From Clostridium_AD sp050717535 (GTDB taxonomy: Bacteria > Bacillota > Clostridia > Clostridiales > Clostridiaceae), in the NCBI RefSeq assembly GCF_050717535.1, contig NZ_JBOITM010000081.1, positions 1 through 64,000 on the forward strand: 64,000 nucleotides of DNA, read 5' to 3'. The notes under the pieces were generated by a model. That model was given only the letters and a program-made list of their open reading frames with translations. It ran no database searches and was not told the DNA's origin. The position numbers were made by a program, and so were the translations under genes. Of this stretch, positions 50,760 to 58,588 are shown in pieces (position 1 is the stretch's first letter; each line of letters opens with the position of its first letter).

Positions 50760-52406
50760 TTATCCGAGTATTTGTTTTAAATCCTCTTCTGGTGTACTTA
50801 TTGGTTTAATGTCAAAAGTGTCAACTAAGAATTGTAATACATTTGGGCTTAAGAAAGCTGGTAGTGTTGGGCCAAGGTAAATTCCCTTTACGCCAAGTGA
50901 CAATAATGCCAATAAGTCAGCAACAGCCTTTTGTTCGTACCAAGTTAAAACTATTGCAAGTGGTAGATCATTAATACCACATTTAAATGCATCAGCAAGT
51001 GCTAAAGCTATTTTAACAGCCGAATATGCATCGTTACATTGACCTATATCTAGTAATCTTGGAAGTCCTGCTACTTCTCCAAATTCTAACTTATTAAAAC
51101 GATATTTTCCACAAGCTAAGGTAAGAATAATACAATCGCTTGGAACTTGCTTTGCAAATTCAGTGTAGTAATTTCTTCCTGCTTTCGCACCATCACATCC
51201 TCCAATTAAGAAGAAGTGTCTAATTTTACCGTCTTTAACTGCATTAACTATTGTTTCAGCATGAGCCAAAGTTGCTTTATGCCCAAATCCAACTAGAATT
51301 TCTTTAACTTCTTCATCTTTTTCAAATCCACCAAGTTCTAGCGCCTTGTTTATCATTTCAGAGAAGTCTTTATGACCATTCTCATCAGCAGCTATATGTT
51401 TTACTCCATCCCACCCAACAACACTTGTTGAGAATATCCTATCTTTATAAGAATCTCTTGGTTTCATTAAGCAGTTTGTTGTCATTAAAATACAACCAGG
51501 TATGCCATCAAATTCCTTTTGTTGATTTTGCCATGCTCCTCCAAAGTTACCTACTAAATGTTTGAACTTATTTAGTTTAGGATATCCATGTGAAGGTAAC
51601 ATCTCACCATGTGTGTAAATATTTATTCCCTTGCCTTCTGTTTGCTGGAGTAACATTTCAAGATCTCTTAATTCATGACCAGAAATTATAATAAATGGTC
51701 CTTTTTTAATGTTTACATTAACTTTTGTAGGTGTAGGTGAGTTGTATTTCTCATTATTAGCTTTATCTAATACCTCCATAATCTTAACACTCATATCTCC
51801 AGTCTTAATTAAGTACTTGATAAGGCCTTTAAGGTTTAAACTGTCATCCGTCATTACTGCTAAAGCTATAAAATAAAAATCATCTACTTCATCACTATTA
51901 TAATTAATAAATCTAGCTTGATGCGCGTAAGCAGCAATTCCTTTTAACCCATATTTTATAGTTTCTCGAACTGAGCGTATATCAGCATCTAAATCATCAT
52001 CATACATGACACCTGCTTTTTTAGCATCTTCAAGTATCTGCTCTTTAGTATCACTTAGATTATATAAAGCCTCTTTTGCATTTACTTCTTCTCCTAAAGC
52101 TTTTTTCCTTGCATCTTCTTTTATTACTTGAGATTTTTTAAGCATATCCATATGAGACTTTGGATCAAAATTAACATTAGTTAACGTCATAAACAATGAA
52201 TTTTCAATAAATGAAACCCATGACTTATCAAGTTTTTCACCTTTAGATAAAAGTTTAGTAGCATAACAACTTATTCCTTTTAACTGATATATGAGCAAAT
52301 CCTGAAGTGCTGCAATTTCTGGTGTTTTTCCACAGACTCCTATATTGGTACATCCTTTTCCACCAGCAGTTTGTTCACATTGAAAACAAAACATTTTTCC
52401 TTGCAT
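50760..52406 (-). CDS. hcp: Hydroxylamine reductase / hybrid-cluster protein, copy 2
   Basis: A 548-residue paralogue of the copy at 41.8 kb, with the same N-terminal 4Fe-4S motif (FCFQCEQTAGGKGCTNIGVC) and all hybrid-cluster ligand motifs intact. Differences are scattered conservative changes and silent third-base changes, so both copies have been kept functional since duplication rather than being a very recent copy. The upstream 395-bp region is shared divergently with nroR, including an Fnr-type operator at 52663-52674. The gene is followed by its own terminator and then the ferredoxin remnant and cupin. Confidence 0.95.
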   Translation of the reverse strand: MQGKMFCFQCEQTAGGKGCTNIGVCGKTPEIAALQDLLIYQLKGISCYATKLLSKGEKLDKSWVSFIENSLFMTLTNVNFDPKSHMDMLKKSQVIKEDARKKALGEEVNAKEALYNLSDTKEQILEDAKKAGVMYDDDLDADIRSVRETIKYGLKGIAAYAHQARFINYNSDEVDDFYFIALAVMTDDSLNLKGLIKYLIKTGDMSVKIMEVLDKANNEKYNSPTPTKVNVNIKKGPFIIISGHELRDLEMLLQQTEGKGINIYTHGEMLPSHGYPKLNKFKHLVGNFGGAWQNQQKEFDGIPGCILMTTNCLMKPRDSYKDRIFSTSVVGWDGVKHIAADENGHKDFSEMINKALELGGFEKDEEVKEILVGFGHKATLAHAETIVNAVKDGKIRHFFLIGGCDGAKAGRNYYTEFAKQVPSDCIILTLACGKYRFNKLEFGEVAGLPRLLDIGQCNDAYSAVKIALALADAFKCGINDLPLAIVLTWYEQKAVADLLALLSLGVKGIYLGPTLPAFLSPNVLQFLVDTFDIKPISTPEEDLKQILG

Positions 52407-52661
52407 ATGTAACCCTCCTATTTTTTAAAATATTTCAGTATCTAAGCTCTACGTTGAGTAGTTAATTGATGATTCAATCAATTATATGTAAATTAGTTAC
52501 ATTACTATACTTTACCATTATAATAGATAACTTTCAATATTTTATTAACCTTTTTGTAATCTTAAATACCCTTGGATTAATATTACACATTTATAATCAT
52601 ATAAAGGTTTTAACCCGTTAACCTTATTTATTATAGTATAATTTATTTTATGTATGTCTAT
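52407..52661. other. hcp copy 2 upstream region
   Basis: Non-coding and AT-rich. It contains a near-palindromic GTAAATTAGTTAC (52488-52500) and TATAAT hexamers on the minus strand near 52522 and 52635, either of which could be the hcp promoter. No coding frame recognised. Confidence 0.5.
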
Positions 52662-52703
52662 TTGATTTAAATCACATTAAAAACCAAACTATATGGATAT
52701 AAT
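52662..52703 (+). promoter_or_regulatory. nroR promoter with Fnr-type operator
   Basis: TTGATTTAAATCACA at 52662-52676 and -10 TATAAT at 52698-52703, centre-to--10 29.5 bp. On the minus strand TATACT lies 28.5 bp from the centre, so hcp copy 2 might share the operator. Confidence 0.85.
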
Positions 52704-52801
52704 GTTATTTAAAGAATCAAATAATTATTGACTTTGCAATTAAAACTAAAGTTAAAAAATAAGCAGAGTGAAGCTAGACAATTATAATGGAGGCAATTAA
52801 A

Positions 52802-54016
52802 ATGAGTGATAACATAGTTATAATAGGTGGTGGCATTGCTGCTATAAGTGCAGTTAAGACAATTAGAGAAACTGATAGCGATATAAATATATTCATATTT
52901 CAAAGTGAAAAATATTATCCTTACTATAGGATAAAGTTGACAAAAGGCCTCTTCAATATTCTTGATGAAGAAAAAATAATGCTTCAGAAAAAAGATTGGT
53001 ACGAATTTAATAATGTTAAATTGTGTCTTGGAAGTGAAGTTATTGGAGTTGATATCATTAAGAGTGAAATTATCTTGCAAAATGGTAATAGATTTGGTTA
53101 TAATAAGTTATTACTCGCTAATGGTTCAAAAAATTTTATTCCACCTATTGATGGTATTGATAAAGAAAATGTTTATACCATAAGAAAATTAGATAATACT
53201 CGAGATATACAAAATAATATCAATGATAAAACAACTATATTAAATGTAGGCGGTGGAGTACAAGGAATAGAAACAGCATGGAGTCTTAATAAATATGGTA
53301 AAAATGCTATCATAGCCGAGTTTCAAGAAAGATTAATGCCTCGCCAGTTAGATAAAAGGTCATCTGAAATTCTTAAAACTGCAATTGAAGATTTTAAAAC
53401 TAAAGTGCTTTTAAATACACACATAGTAAAAATTCTTGGAGATACTAAGGTAAAAGGTGTAGAAACAGTTGCTGGACAAATTATTGAAAGTGACATGGTT
53501 ATTTTTTCTGTGGGAATAAGAGCTAATAAGGAATTATTAGTGGGTACAAAAGTAAAAACTAATAATGGAATTTTAGTTAATGAGAAAATGGAAACTAATA
53601 TAAAAAATGTTTACGCCGCAGGGGATGTAGCAGAGTTAAATGGAAGAATAGTTGGACTTTGGAACATTGCTATTGAACAAGGAAAAACAGCTGGATATAA
53701 TATGGTAGGTAAAGAGATGGTTTACAAAGAGGTTGTACCAGTTACCATATTAAATGCTTTCGATATAGCACTTTTCTCCATGGGTGAGGTAGATGAGAAC
53801 CAATGTGATAAAACAATAATGGAAGAAGACTCCAATGGGTTGCATTATAAGAGGTTATTTATTAGAGATAATAAAATAATAGGTGCCATTGTAATCGGAG
53901 ATAATAAGTATTCTACCTTAATAAAGGCTGCAATAGAAAAGAAGATTGTATTTTCAGACGTGGATTTATTGAATACAAAAATAAATGATTTATTAGTGAA
54001 ATCAAAAAGTAGTTAA
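52802..54016 (+). CDS. nroR: NADH:rubredoxin oxidoreductase-like FAD enzyme
   Basis: A 404-residue two-dinucleotide-fold flavoprotein: FAD motif IVIIGGGIAAISAVKTIRE, a second GxGxxG-type site TTILNVGGGVQGIETAWSL for NADH, and the FAD-closing motif NVYAAGDVAELNGRIVGLW. It resembles NADH:rubredoxin oxidoreductase, which supplies electrons via rubredoxin to flavodiiron proteins. The start is placed at MSDNIV because GGAGG lies eight bases before that ATG. It was evidently followed by a second fprA copy, now broken. The intact FprA at 45 kb is the likely electron acceptor route; no rubredoxin gene is in the window. Confidence 0.87.
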   Translation: MSDNIVIIGGGIAAISAVKTIRETDSDINIFIFQSEKYYPYYRIKLTKGLFNILDEEKIMLQKKDWYEFNNVKLCLGSEVIGVDIIKSEIILQNGNRFGYNKLLLANGSKNFIPPIDGIDKENVYTIRKLDNTRDIQNNINDKTTILNVGGGVQGIETAWSLNKYGKNAIIAEFQERLMPRQLDKRSSEILKTAIEDFKTKVLLNTHIVKILGDTKVKGVETVAGQIIESDMVIFSVGIRANKELLVGTKVKTNNGILVNEKMETNIKNVYAAGDVAELNGRIVGLWNIAIEQGKTAGYNMVGKEMVYKEVVPVTILNAFDIALFSMGEVDENQCDKTIMEEDSNGLHYKRLFIRDNKIIGAIVIGDNKYSTLIKAAIEKKIVFSDVDLLNTKINDLLVKSKSS

Positions 54017-54030
54017 ATGGAGGGTATTAG

Positions 54031-54635
54031 ATGAGTTTTAAAATAAGTGATACTGTTACCTGGGTTGAAAAAATTGATTGGGAGCTTCGATCATTCCATG
54101 GTGAGGAATACTCTTCCTAGTCATGGAATAATATGGAGAGATAATCCATTGCAAATAGTAAATAAATATATGGGATGGGCAAAAATTACCAGGAAAATTA
54201 CATCACAATAATTTATGATACTATGTGGAATTCCACTAGAAGAATGGCTGAAGCCATATCAGAAGGTGTAAAAAGTTCAAATAGTGGTATTAAAATAAAA
54301 ATTTTTAATTCATCTAAAAGTGATAAAAATGATATTATTACAGAAGTTTTTAAATCAAAGATTGTGCTTATTGGTTCATCAACAATAAATAAAGGTATAT
54401 TATCTTCAACAGCGGCAATACTAGAAATGATTAAAGGACTTGAATTTAAAGTGAAAAGTGCAGCAGCCTTTGTACTTATGGATGGGGGGGTGGGTCTACA
54501 AAGATAATTACTGAAGATTTAAATAAAGCTGGTTTTGAGGTAATAAATGAAGGAATAAGAGAATTGTGGAACCCAGATGAAGATGGATTAAACAGATGCA
54601 GGGATTTTGGAAGGAATATTATAGAAAAAATCTAA
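54031..54635 (+). pseudogene. Second flavodiiron protein gene, large deletion plus frameshifts
   Basis: The frame begins MSFKISDTVTWVEKIDWELRSFHGEEYSS, a normal flavodiiron start, then stops. In another frame it resumes PSHGIIWRDNPLQIVNKYMGWAKNYQENYITIIYDTMWNSTRRMAEAI, which is the junction into the flavodoxin domain. About 190 residues carrying almost the whole diiron domain are gone. A further frame change follows SAAAF, after which TKIITEDLNKAGFEVINEGIRELWNPDEDGLNRCRDFGRNIIEKI completes the family C terminus. It lies 14 bp after nroR. It belongs to a different flavodiiron subgroup from the intact fprA. Confidence 0.88.
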
Positions 54636-54660
54636 TTATATTATAAGGAGGAATATTTTT

Positions 54661-54849
54661 ATGAAAGGTTTTGTTGATAAGGATACATGTATAGGATGTG
54701 GATTGTGTGCTTCTGTATGCCCGGAAATCTTCGAGATGATGGATGATGGATTGGCAGAAGCATCGGAAAATGAAATTGAAGATAAGCTAATGGAAAGCGC
54801 TAAAGATGCTGAAGAGCAGTGTCCTGTAAGCGCCATTACAATTGAATAA
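54661..54849 (+). CDS. 4Fe-4S ferredoxin
   Basis: A 62-residue single-cluster ferredoxin. CIGCGLCASVCP gives three cluster ligands (plus an extra Cys before Pro) and the fourth is in EEQCPVSAITIE. Acidic overall. A strong AAGGAGG site lies ten bases before the ATG. It follows nroR and the fprA remnant in one transcriptional unit and probably carries electrons for redox enzymes here, such as Hcp. Its C terminus is the parent-type sequence of the tail fused to the chemoreceptor-like gene at 40.5 kb. Confidence 0.92.
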   Translation: MKGFVDKDTCIGCGLCASVCPEIFEMMDDGLAEASENEIEDKLMESAKDAEEQCPVSAITIE

Positions 54850-54865
54850 TAGTATTGATAATTAT

Positions 54866-54895
54866 TAGCACTAGCCAAAGCTGGTGCTATTTTTT
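54866..54895 (+). terminator. Intrinsic terminator after the ferredoxin gene
   Basis: TAGCACTAGC/GCTGGTGCTA stem with one wobble pair and CAAA loop, followed by six T. Confidence 0.9.
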
Positions 54896-54910
54896 ATTTG
54901 ATTTAAACGG

Positions 54911-54960
54911 ACACAAAAACAGAGACATCGCAAGAATTTGTAATGTCTTTGTTTTTGTGT
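54911..54960 (-). terminator. Intrinsic terminator after the permease/ferredoxin gene
   Basis: An 18-bp stem with one wobble (ACACAAAAACAGAGACAT with ATGTCTTTGTTTTTGTGT), between the convergent ferredoxin and permease genes. Confidence 0.8.
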
Positions 54961-54981
54961 TTTATTTTAGATCTCGCTATA

Positions 54982-55713
54982 TTATTTTTTATATCCAATA
55001 GCCTTAGCTGGGCATTTTCCTATTGCTGCCTTTATGTTTTCATTTTCCTCTGATTTTGAAATTTTAATAATAACCTTTGCCTTTTTATTTTCAATAGCAA
55101 AAGTCTCTGGCGATATTTTTGTACATAATCCACAACTCATGCAATATTGATTATTTACATTAAGCACAAAATCTTCTTCATTAGTCAAAATATCATCCAT
55201 TGGTATATCCTCTTTTTTAACTAACCTTGAAGTAATATAAGCCATAATAAAAATTGAAATAGTAGTTAAAACCCATCTTATAGCCATAAATTTAGGTCCT
55301 AAAAATTTTGCTTCATTAGCCAGCATTGGTATTTTAATTACTGCCCAAGTGCTAAGCATGATAACAATGCTTGTAACACTAGCGCCTTTTTTTAAGAGCA
55401 TTTTGCACACAGGAAATGCAGCATATATGGGTCCTGCTGAAAAACTTCCGAGTAAGAAAGAAAATATAGGTCCTTTAAACCCTGAACCTTCACCTAAAGC
55501 ACTTTCTATTGATTTTTTAGGAACCCAGGCTTCGATAAGAGAGGTTAGTATCAATATAACTGGCATTATTATAAGCATTTCCTTTACGTAATATAAGCTA
55601 TTATTTAAAGACTGAATAGCTTTACTTGGCATTAGAATTCCTAGTAATATATAAGTTGTAATTACTAAGGTTAAAAACATATTATTTTTTAGTTTTGCTC
55701 TAATGGCATTCAC
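54982..55713 (-). CDS. COG0701-type permease half with C-terminal ferredoxin domain
   Basis: A 243-residue protein. The first about 165 residues form four to five membrane helices with GSFSAGPIYAAFPVCKMLLKKGASVTSIVIMLSTWAVIKIPMLANE, the signature half of the ArsP/DUF318 (COG0701) permease family. The last about 60 residues are a ferredoxin: YCMSCGLCTKISPETF and AIGKCPAKAIGY. Ligands C-x2-C-x2-C and the final CP are kept, while the fourth Cys is Ser, as allowed in single-cluster ferredoxins. It is coupled (4-bp overlap) to the other permease half. Role unknown; a redox-linked transporter is inference. Confidence 0.78.
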   Translation of the reverse strand: MNAIRAKLKNNMFLTLVITTYILLGILMPSKAIQSLNNSLYYVKEMLIIMPVILILTSLIEAWVPKKSIESALGEGSGFKGPIFSFLLGSFSAGPIYAAFPVCKMLLKKGASVTSIVIMLSTWAVIKIPMLANEAKFLGPKFMAIRWVLTTISIFIMAYITSRLVKKEDIPMDDILTNEEDFVLNVNNQYCMSCGLCTKISPETFAIENKKAKVIIKISKSEENENIKAAIGKCPAKAIGYKK

Positions 55714-56192
55714 AATACCACCCCCATCAATAATGCAATTATAATGGCAAAAATAAAGCTCAAAGAGTTCCTTACTATAGTAAACTTTAAACCAAACTCT
55801 TTTTTTTCAAGGGAAAAAGTAACTATTCCTACCATAGTAAGTGTTGTTAAAAATGCAACCACTGGGACTATGTTTGCTCCAGCATTTACAAGAGATCCTA
55901 CCAGTGGAAAAGCAACAAAAGCAGGTATTAAAGTTATACTTCCTACAAAAGCGGAAACAATTGTTGATATAAAAATATTAGACTGGCCCATATATTGTTT
56001 TATGATATCAGGAGGAATAAAAGTTAATATCAAACCAATTAAAAATAGTATTCCAATTATCTGGCTTATCATATTTTTCATCATTCCACTAGACATCTTA
56101 ATAGAATTTAATGTTCTTTTTTTATCTTTAGTTATTGACCAAATAAACCATGTTCCAGCAATAATCCAAAGTGCAATGGTGAATATATCCAT
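55710..56192 (-). CDS. COG0701-type permease, other half
   Basis: A 160-residue membrane protein with four to five helices, including FVGSITLIPAFVAFPLVGSLVNAGANIVPVVAFLTTLTMVGIVTFSLEKKEFGLKFTIVRN, the second characteristic segment of COG0701 permeases. Together with the downstream gene it would make one complete permease from two polypeptides. The gene follows the cupin by a single base and overlaps the next gene by 4 bp, so the three are a tightly coupled operon under the 25-bp operator promoter. Confidence 0.78.
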   Translation of the reverse strand: MDIFTIALWIIAGTWFIWSITKDKKRTLNSIKMSSGMMKNMISQIIGILFLIGLILTFIPPDIIKQYMGQSNIFISTIVSAFVGSITLIPAFVAFPLVGSLVNAGANIVPVVAFLTTLTMVGIVTFSLEKKEFGLKFTIVRNSLSFIFAIIIALLMGVVL

Positions 56193-56193
56193 C

Positions 56194-56538
56194 TTAATTA
56201 CCTACATAATTTTTAGGGTTAGGCGCTTTAATTACGAAAAATTCAAGAATTTCTTCATTAAAGTTGTTTATATTCATTTTAATATTATAGGGTATATTCA
56301 CAATATTCCCCTGTTGATATTCTTTTTCTTCTTGTTCTCCTAGTTGTATAGTCAATATACCTTTTATTATAACCATATATACATTAGAATTAGAGAAGTG
56401 TTCCGCCAGACCTGTTCCTTTAGTCAGTGTCATATGCATTAAAAGTAAATTGTCATCATCGATAGTTTTTTCAACCTTTTTTTCAATAGATTTGTTGAAT
56501 TTATAATTTTTTTCTATCATTTTAATTTCCCCTTTCAA
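56194..56538 (-). CDS. Small cupin heading the permease operon
   Basis: A 114-residue single cupin-like barrel (LLLMHMTLTKGTGLAEHFSNSNVYMVIIKGILTIQLGEQEEKEYQQGNIVNIPYNIKMNINNFNEEILEFFVIKAPNPKNY) with one His and one Asn/Ser in motif 1, so metal binding is uncertain. It ends with the same APNP motif as the cupin at 49.8 kb. First gene of cupin-permease-permease/ferredoxin, divergent from a Crp/Fnr gene and driven by a class-II promoter with the 25-bp operator. Confidence 0.72.
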   Translation of the reverse strand: MKGEIKMIEKNYKFNKSIEKKVEKTIDDDNLLLMHMTLTKGTGLAEHFSNSNVYMVIIKGILTIQLGEQEEKEYQQGNIVNIPYNIKMNINNFNEEILEFFVIKAPNPKNYVGN

Positions 56539-56553
56539 AATATCTCTACATGT

Positions 56554-56601
56554 ATTATAATTTAATCTAAGTTATAAATCAGTTACCATGGTTACTAATT
56601 T
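56554..56601 (-). promoter_or_regulatory. Cupin-permease promoter with 25-bp operator, divergent to Crp/Fnr gene
   Basis: The operator GTAACCATGGTAAC (minus strand) lies within 56601-56577 and the -10 TATAAT at 56559-56554; centre-to--10 29.5 bp. On the plus strand the same operator lies about 24 bp before the regulator start codon, where it would overlap that promoter and suggest autorepression. Confidence 0.85.
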
Positions 56602-56624
56602 ATAAAAAAGGAGATAATTAATAT

Positions 56625-57302
56625 ATGATATCCTATGTTCCTTTACTTAAAAACATTGATTTATTTAAAGACCTTTCTTTTGAAGATCTGAATTATTTAT
56701 TCACCAAAGATCTATACGAAATTACAAACTATAAAAAAAATTCTGTAATATATTTTCAGAACGAAAAGTGCACAAGGTTTGACCTAATTTTAAAGGGAAC
56801 TATATTAGTTCAAGGCATTGATTCAAAAGGAAATGTACTAACTATTAGTGATTTTACTGTTGGTGATGTTTTAGGTGGAAATTTGCTTTTTTCACATAGG
56901 AACTTTTATCCTATGACAGTTATTTCAAAAACTGATGCTATCATCCTTCATATGAAGAAAGATTTAATTTTGAAGCTCTGTCAAATTGATGTGGCTTTTT
57001 TAAATAATTTTCTCGGTTCAATATCAGATAAAACTTCAATATTAACAGATAAAATCAACTCATTATCTATGAAAACTATAAGACAATGTATAATTGATTT
57101 TTTAATATATGAAAGCTTCTCGCAAAACAGCAGGACCATTAAATTAGGATACACTAAAAAAGAACTTGCTGAAAAATTTGGAATTCAACGGCCCTCTCTT
57201 TCTCGTGAATTAAATAAAATGAGAAAGGACGGATTAATAGAATATGATGCTCGCTCAATAACAATAATTGATATAGATTCATTAACCAATTCTCATTTGT
57301 AG
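56625..57302 (+). CDS. Crp/Fnr-family regulator, HcpR-like
   Basis: A 225-residue regulator with a beta-roll sensor (FDLILKGTILVQGIDSKGN, FTVGDVLGGNLLFSHRNFYPMTV) and a C-terminal HTH LAEKFGIQRPSLSRELNKMRKDGLIEY. The RPSLSREL recognition helix differs from the RETISR helices of the other two regulators and belongs to the clostridial group that controls hcp-type genes. It has no N-terminal Cys cluster; HcpR-type proteins can sense NO through heme, which is not testable here. The 25-bp GTAAC operator adjoins it, making it the best candidate for the regulator of all GTAAC-type promoters in the window. Confidence 0.85.
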   Translation: MISYVPLLKNIDLFKDLSFEDLNYLFTKDLYEITNYKKNSVIYFQNEKCTRFDLILKGTILVQGIDSKGNVLTISDFTVGDVLGGNLLFSHRNFYPMTVISKTDAIILHMKKDLILKLCQIDVAFLNNFLGSISDKTSILTDKINSLSMKTIRQCIIDFLIYESFSQNSRTIKLGYTKKELAEKFGIQRPSLSRELNKMRKDGLIEYDARSITIIDIDSLTNSHL

Positions 57303-57372
57303 ATTATGTGACTTATAAATAAACTAGTTCTAATGTTAATGGCGACAAATATGTTGTAATAATCTATATGCT

Positions 57373-58385
57373 TTAAACTATATAACTTATAGTAGCCTCA
57401 GGCAAATATTTTTGAATTAATTCTCTAATGACATCCTCAGCTGGATTTCTATATTCACTGCGATATGTATATTTACCTGGCCCCTTTGGCCTCATCTTAA
57501 TCTTATCAAGCAAATTTACTGCTTTTGGCATGCTTTCTGTATTAATAATATAATTAGGTAAACCATAGGTCATAAATATTACCTCTATAAATAATTGATT
57601 TTTAAGCTTAAATGATAAACTCTCCTTAACTTCCTTAAACATATTATCATACATTATTTCCCACCCATTTTCCAAAATTATAGGGGCGATATTTAATCCT
57701 ATTTTATATCCAACTTCAAACATCTTATTTGCTGCAATAATTCTCTCTTTTAAACTACTAGTGCCAAACTCTACTTTTTCTATATTTCTTGTGGATTAAT
57801 GGAAATTCGCATTTGTGTGTGACCATTGTGATTCGCCGTTAATAAATCGTCCACAGCATCAAACTTTGTTGAAAAGGTGGCTGTCGCATTTTCTAGCTTT
57901 CCAAACTCCTCAATTGCCCATCTTAAATTTCCCGTTATAGTATTTTCAAGGACCATATCAGAATTACTACCTAATTCATAAACCTTATGTTCCCCTACTT
58001 TCACAATCGTCTTCTTTACTTTGTTCATTATTTCATCTCTATTCATATATATTCTAAGATAAGAGTTAGTGTTAAAATGACAAACTAAATAACAATAAAG
58101 ACAGGTCGCAGTACAACCGCTAGAGGTAAATGGAACAATAAAATCTGCACTTTTATCATTGGGTGTTAGTTTTATAGTCTTTCTTGTACCTAAGATTAAG
58201 TATTTTTTCATTTTAGTATATTCCTTATTAGGTAGATGTCTTAATTCTTCAATTTTATGATGGGCTTCTATAGGGGTAAGTGGAATATTTAATTTATCAT
58301 ATCTCTCTAATATTTCTTTTCCTTGTTCATATTTTTTTACTATTTCTTCATAATAAACTCGTAATGGTATAAAAGGTCTCATCAT
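57373..58385 (-). pseudogene. splB: Spore photoproduct lyase, single frameshift
   Basis: A radical-SAM DNA repair enzyme that reverses the spore photoproduct thymine dimer in germinating spores. The N-terminal part has MRPFIPLRVYYEE, SSGCTATCLYCYL (CxxxCxxC cluster) and MRISINPQEI, then stops at TAG. One base later the second frame continues IEKVEFGTSSLKERIIAANKMFEVGYKIGLNIAPIILENGWEIMY and runs to the family C terminus at 57373. Adding one base after CAAGAAAT would restore a roughly 338-residue enzyme. It is either a recent loss or a sequencing error. Start set at the ATGATG after GGGAGAGG. Confidence 0.85.
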
Positions 58386-58588
58386 ACCTCTCCCTTTCGT
58401 ATATAGCAATAAAAATTAACTTTAGTTTAGTATTTTACTAGTGAACCTTATTTATACTTATATAATTGAACAGCATTAATTTCAGTTATATTCATTACAT
58501 TTGTAATATGCATAAAAAATGTAGATCTAGAATCATTCATTTTAATTTTTTCTTGGACTTCCAACAAAGTCAATTAATTTACTCATAT

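Noticed and set aside
52488..52500. GTAAATTAGTTAC before hcp copy 2 as a GTAAC-type operator
   Set aside because: The half-site spacing is one base short and no -10 lies at the class-II distance; kept only as a remark.
55744..56343. A 199-codon plus-strand frame
   Set aside because: Antisense to the permease and cupin genes; its composition is that of a shadow of membrane-helix codons.
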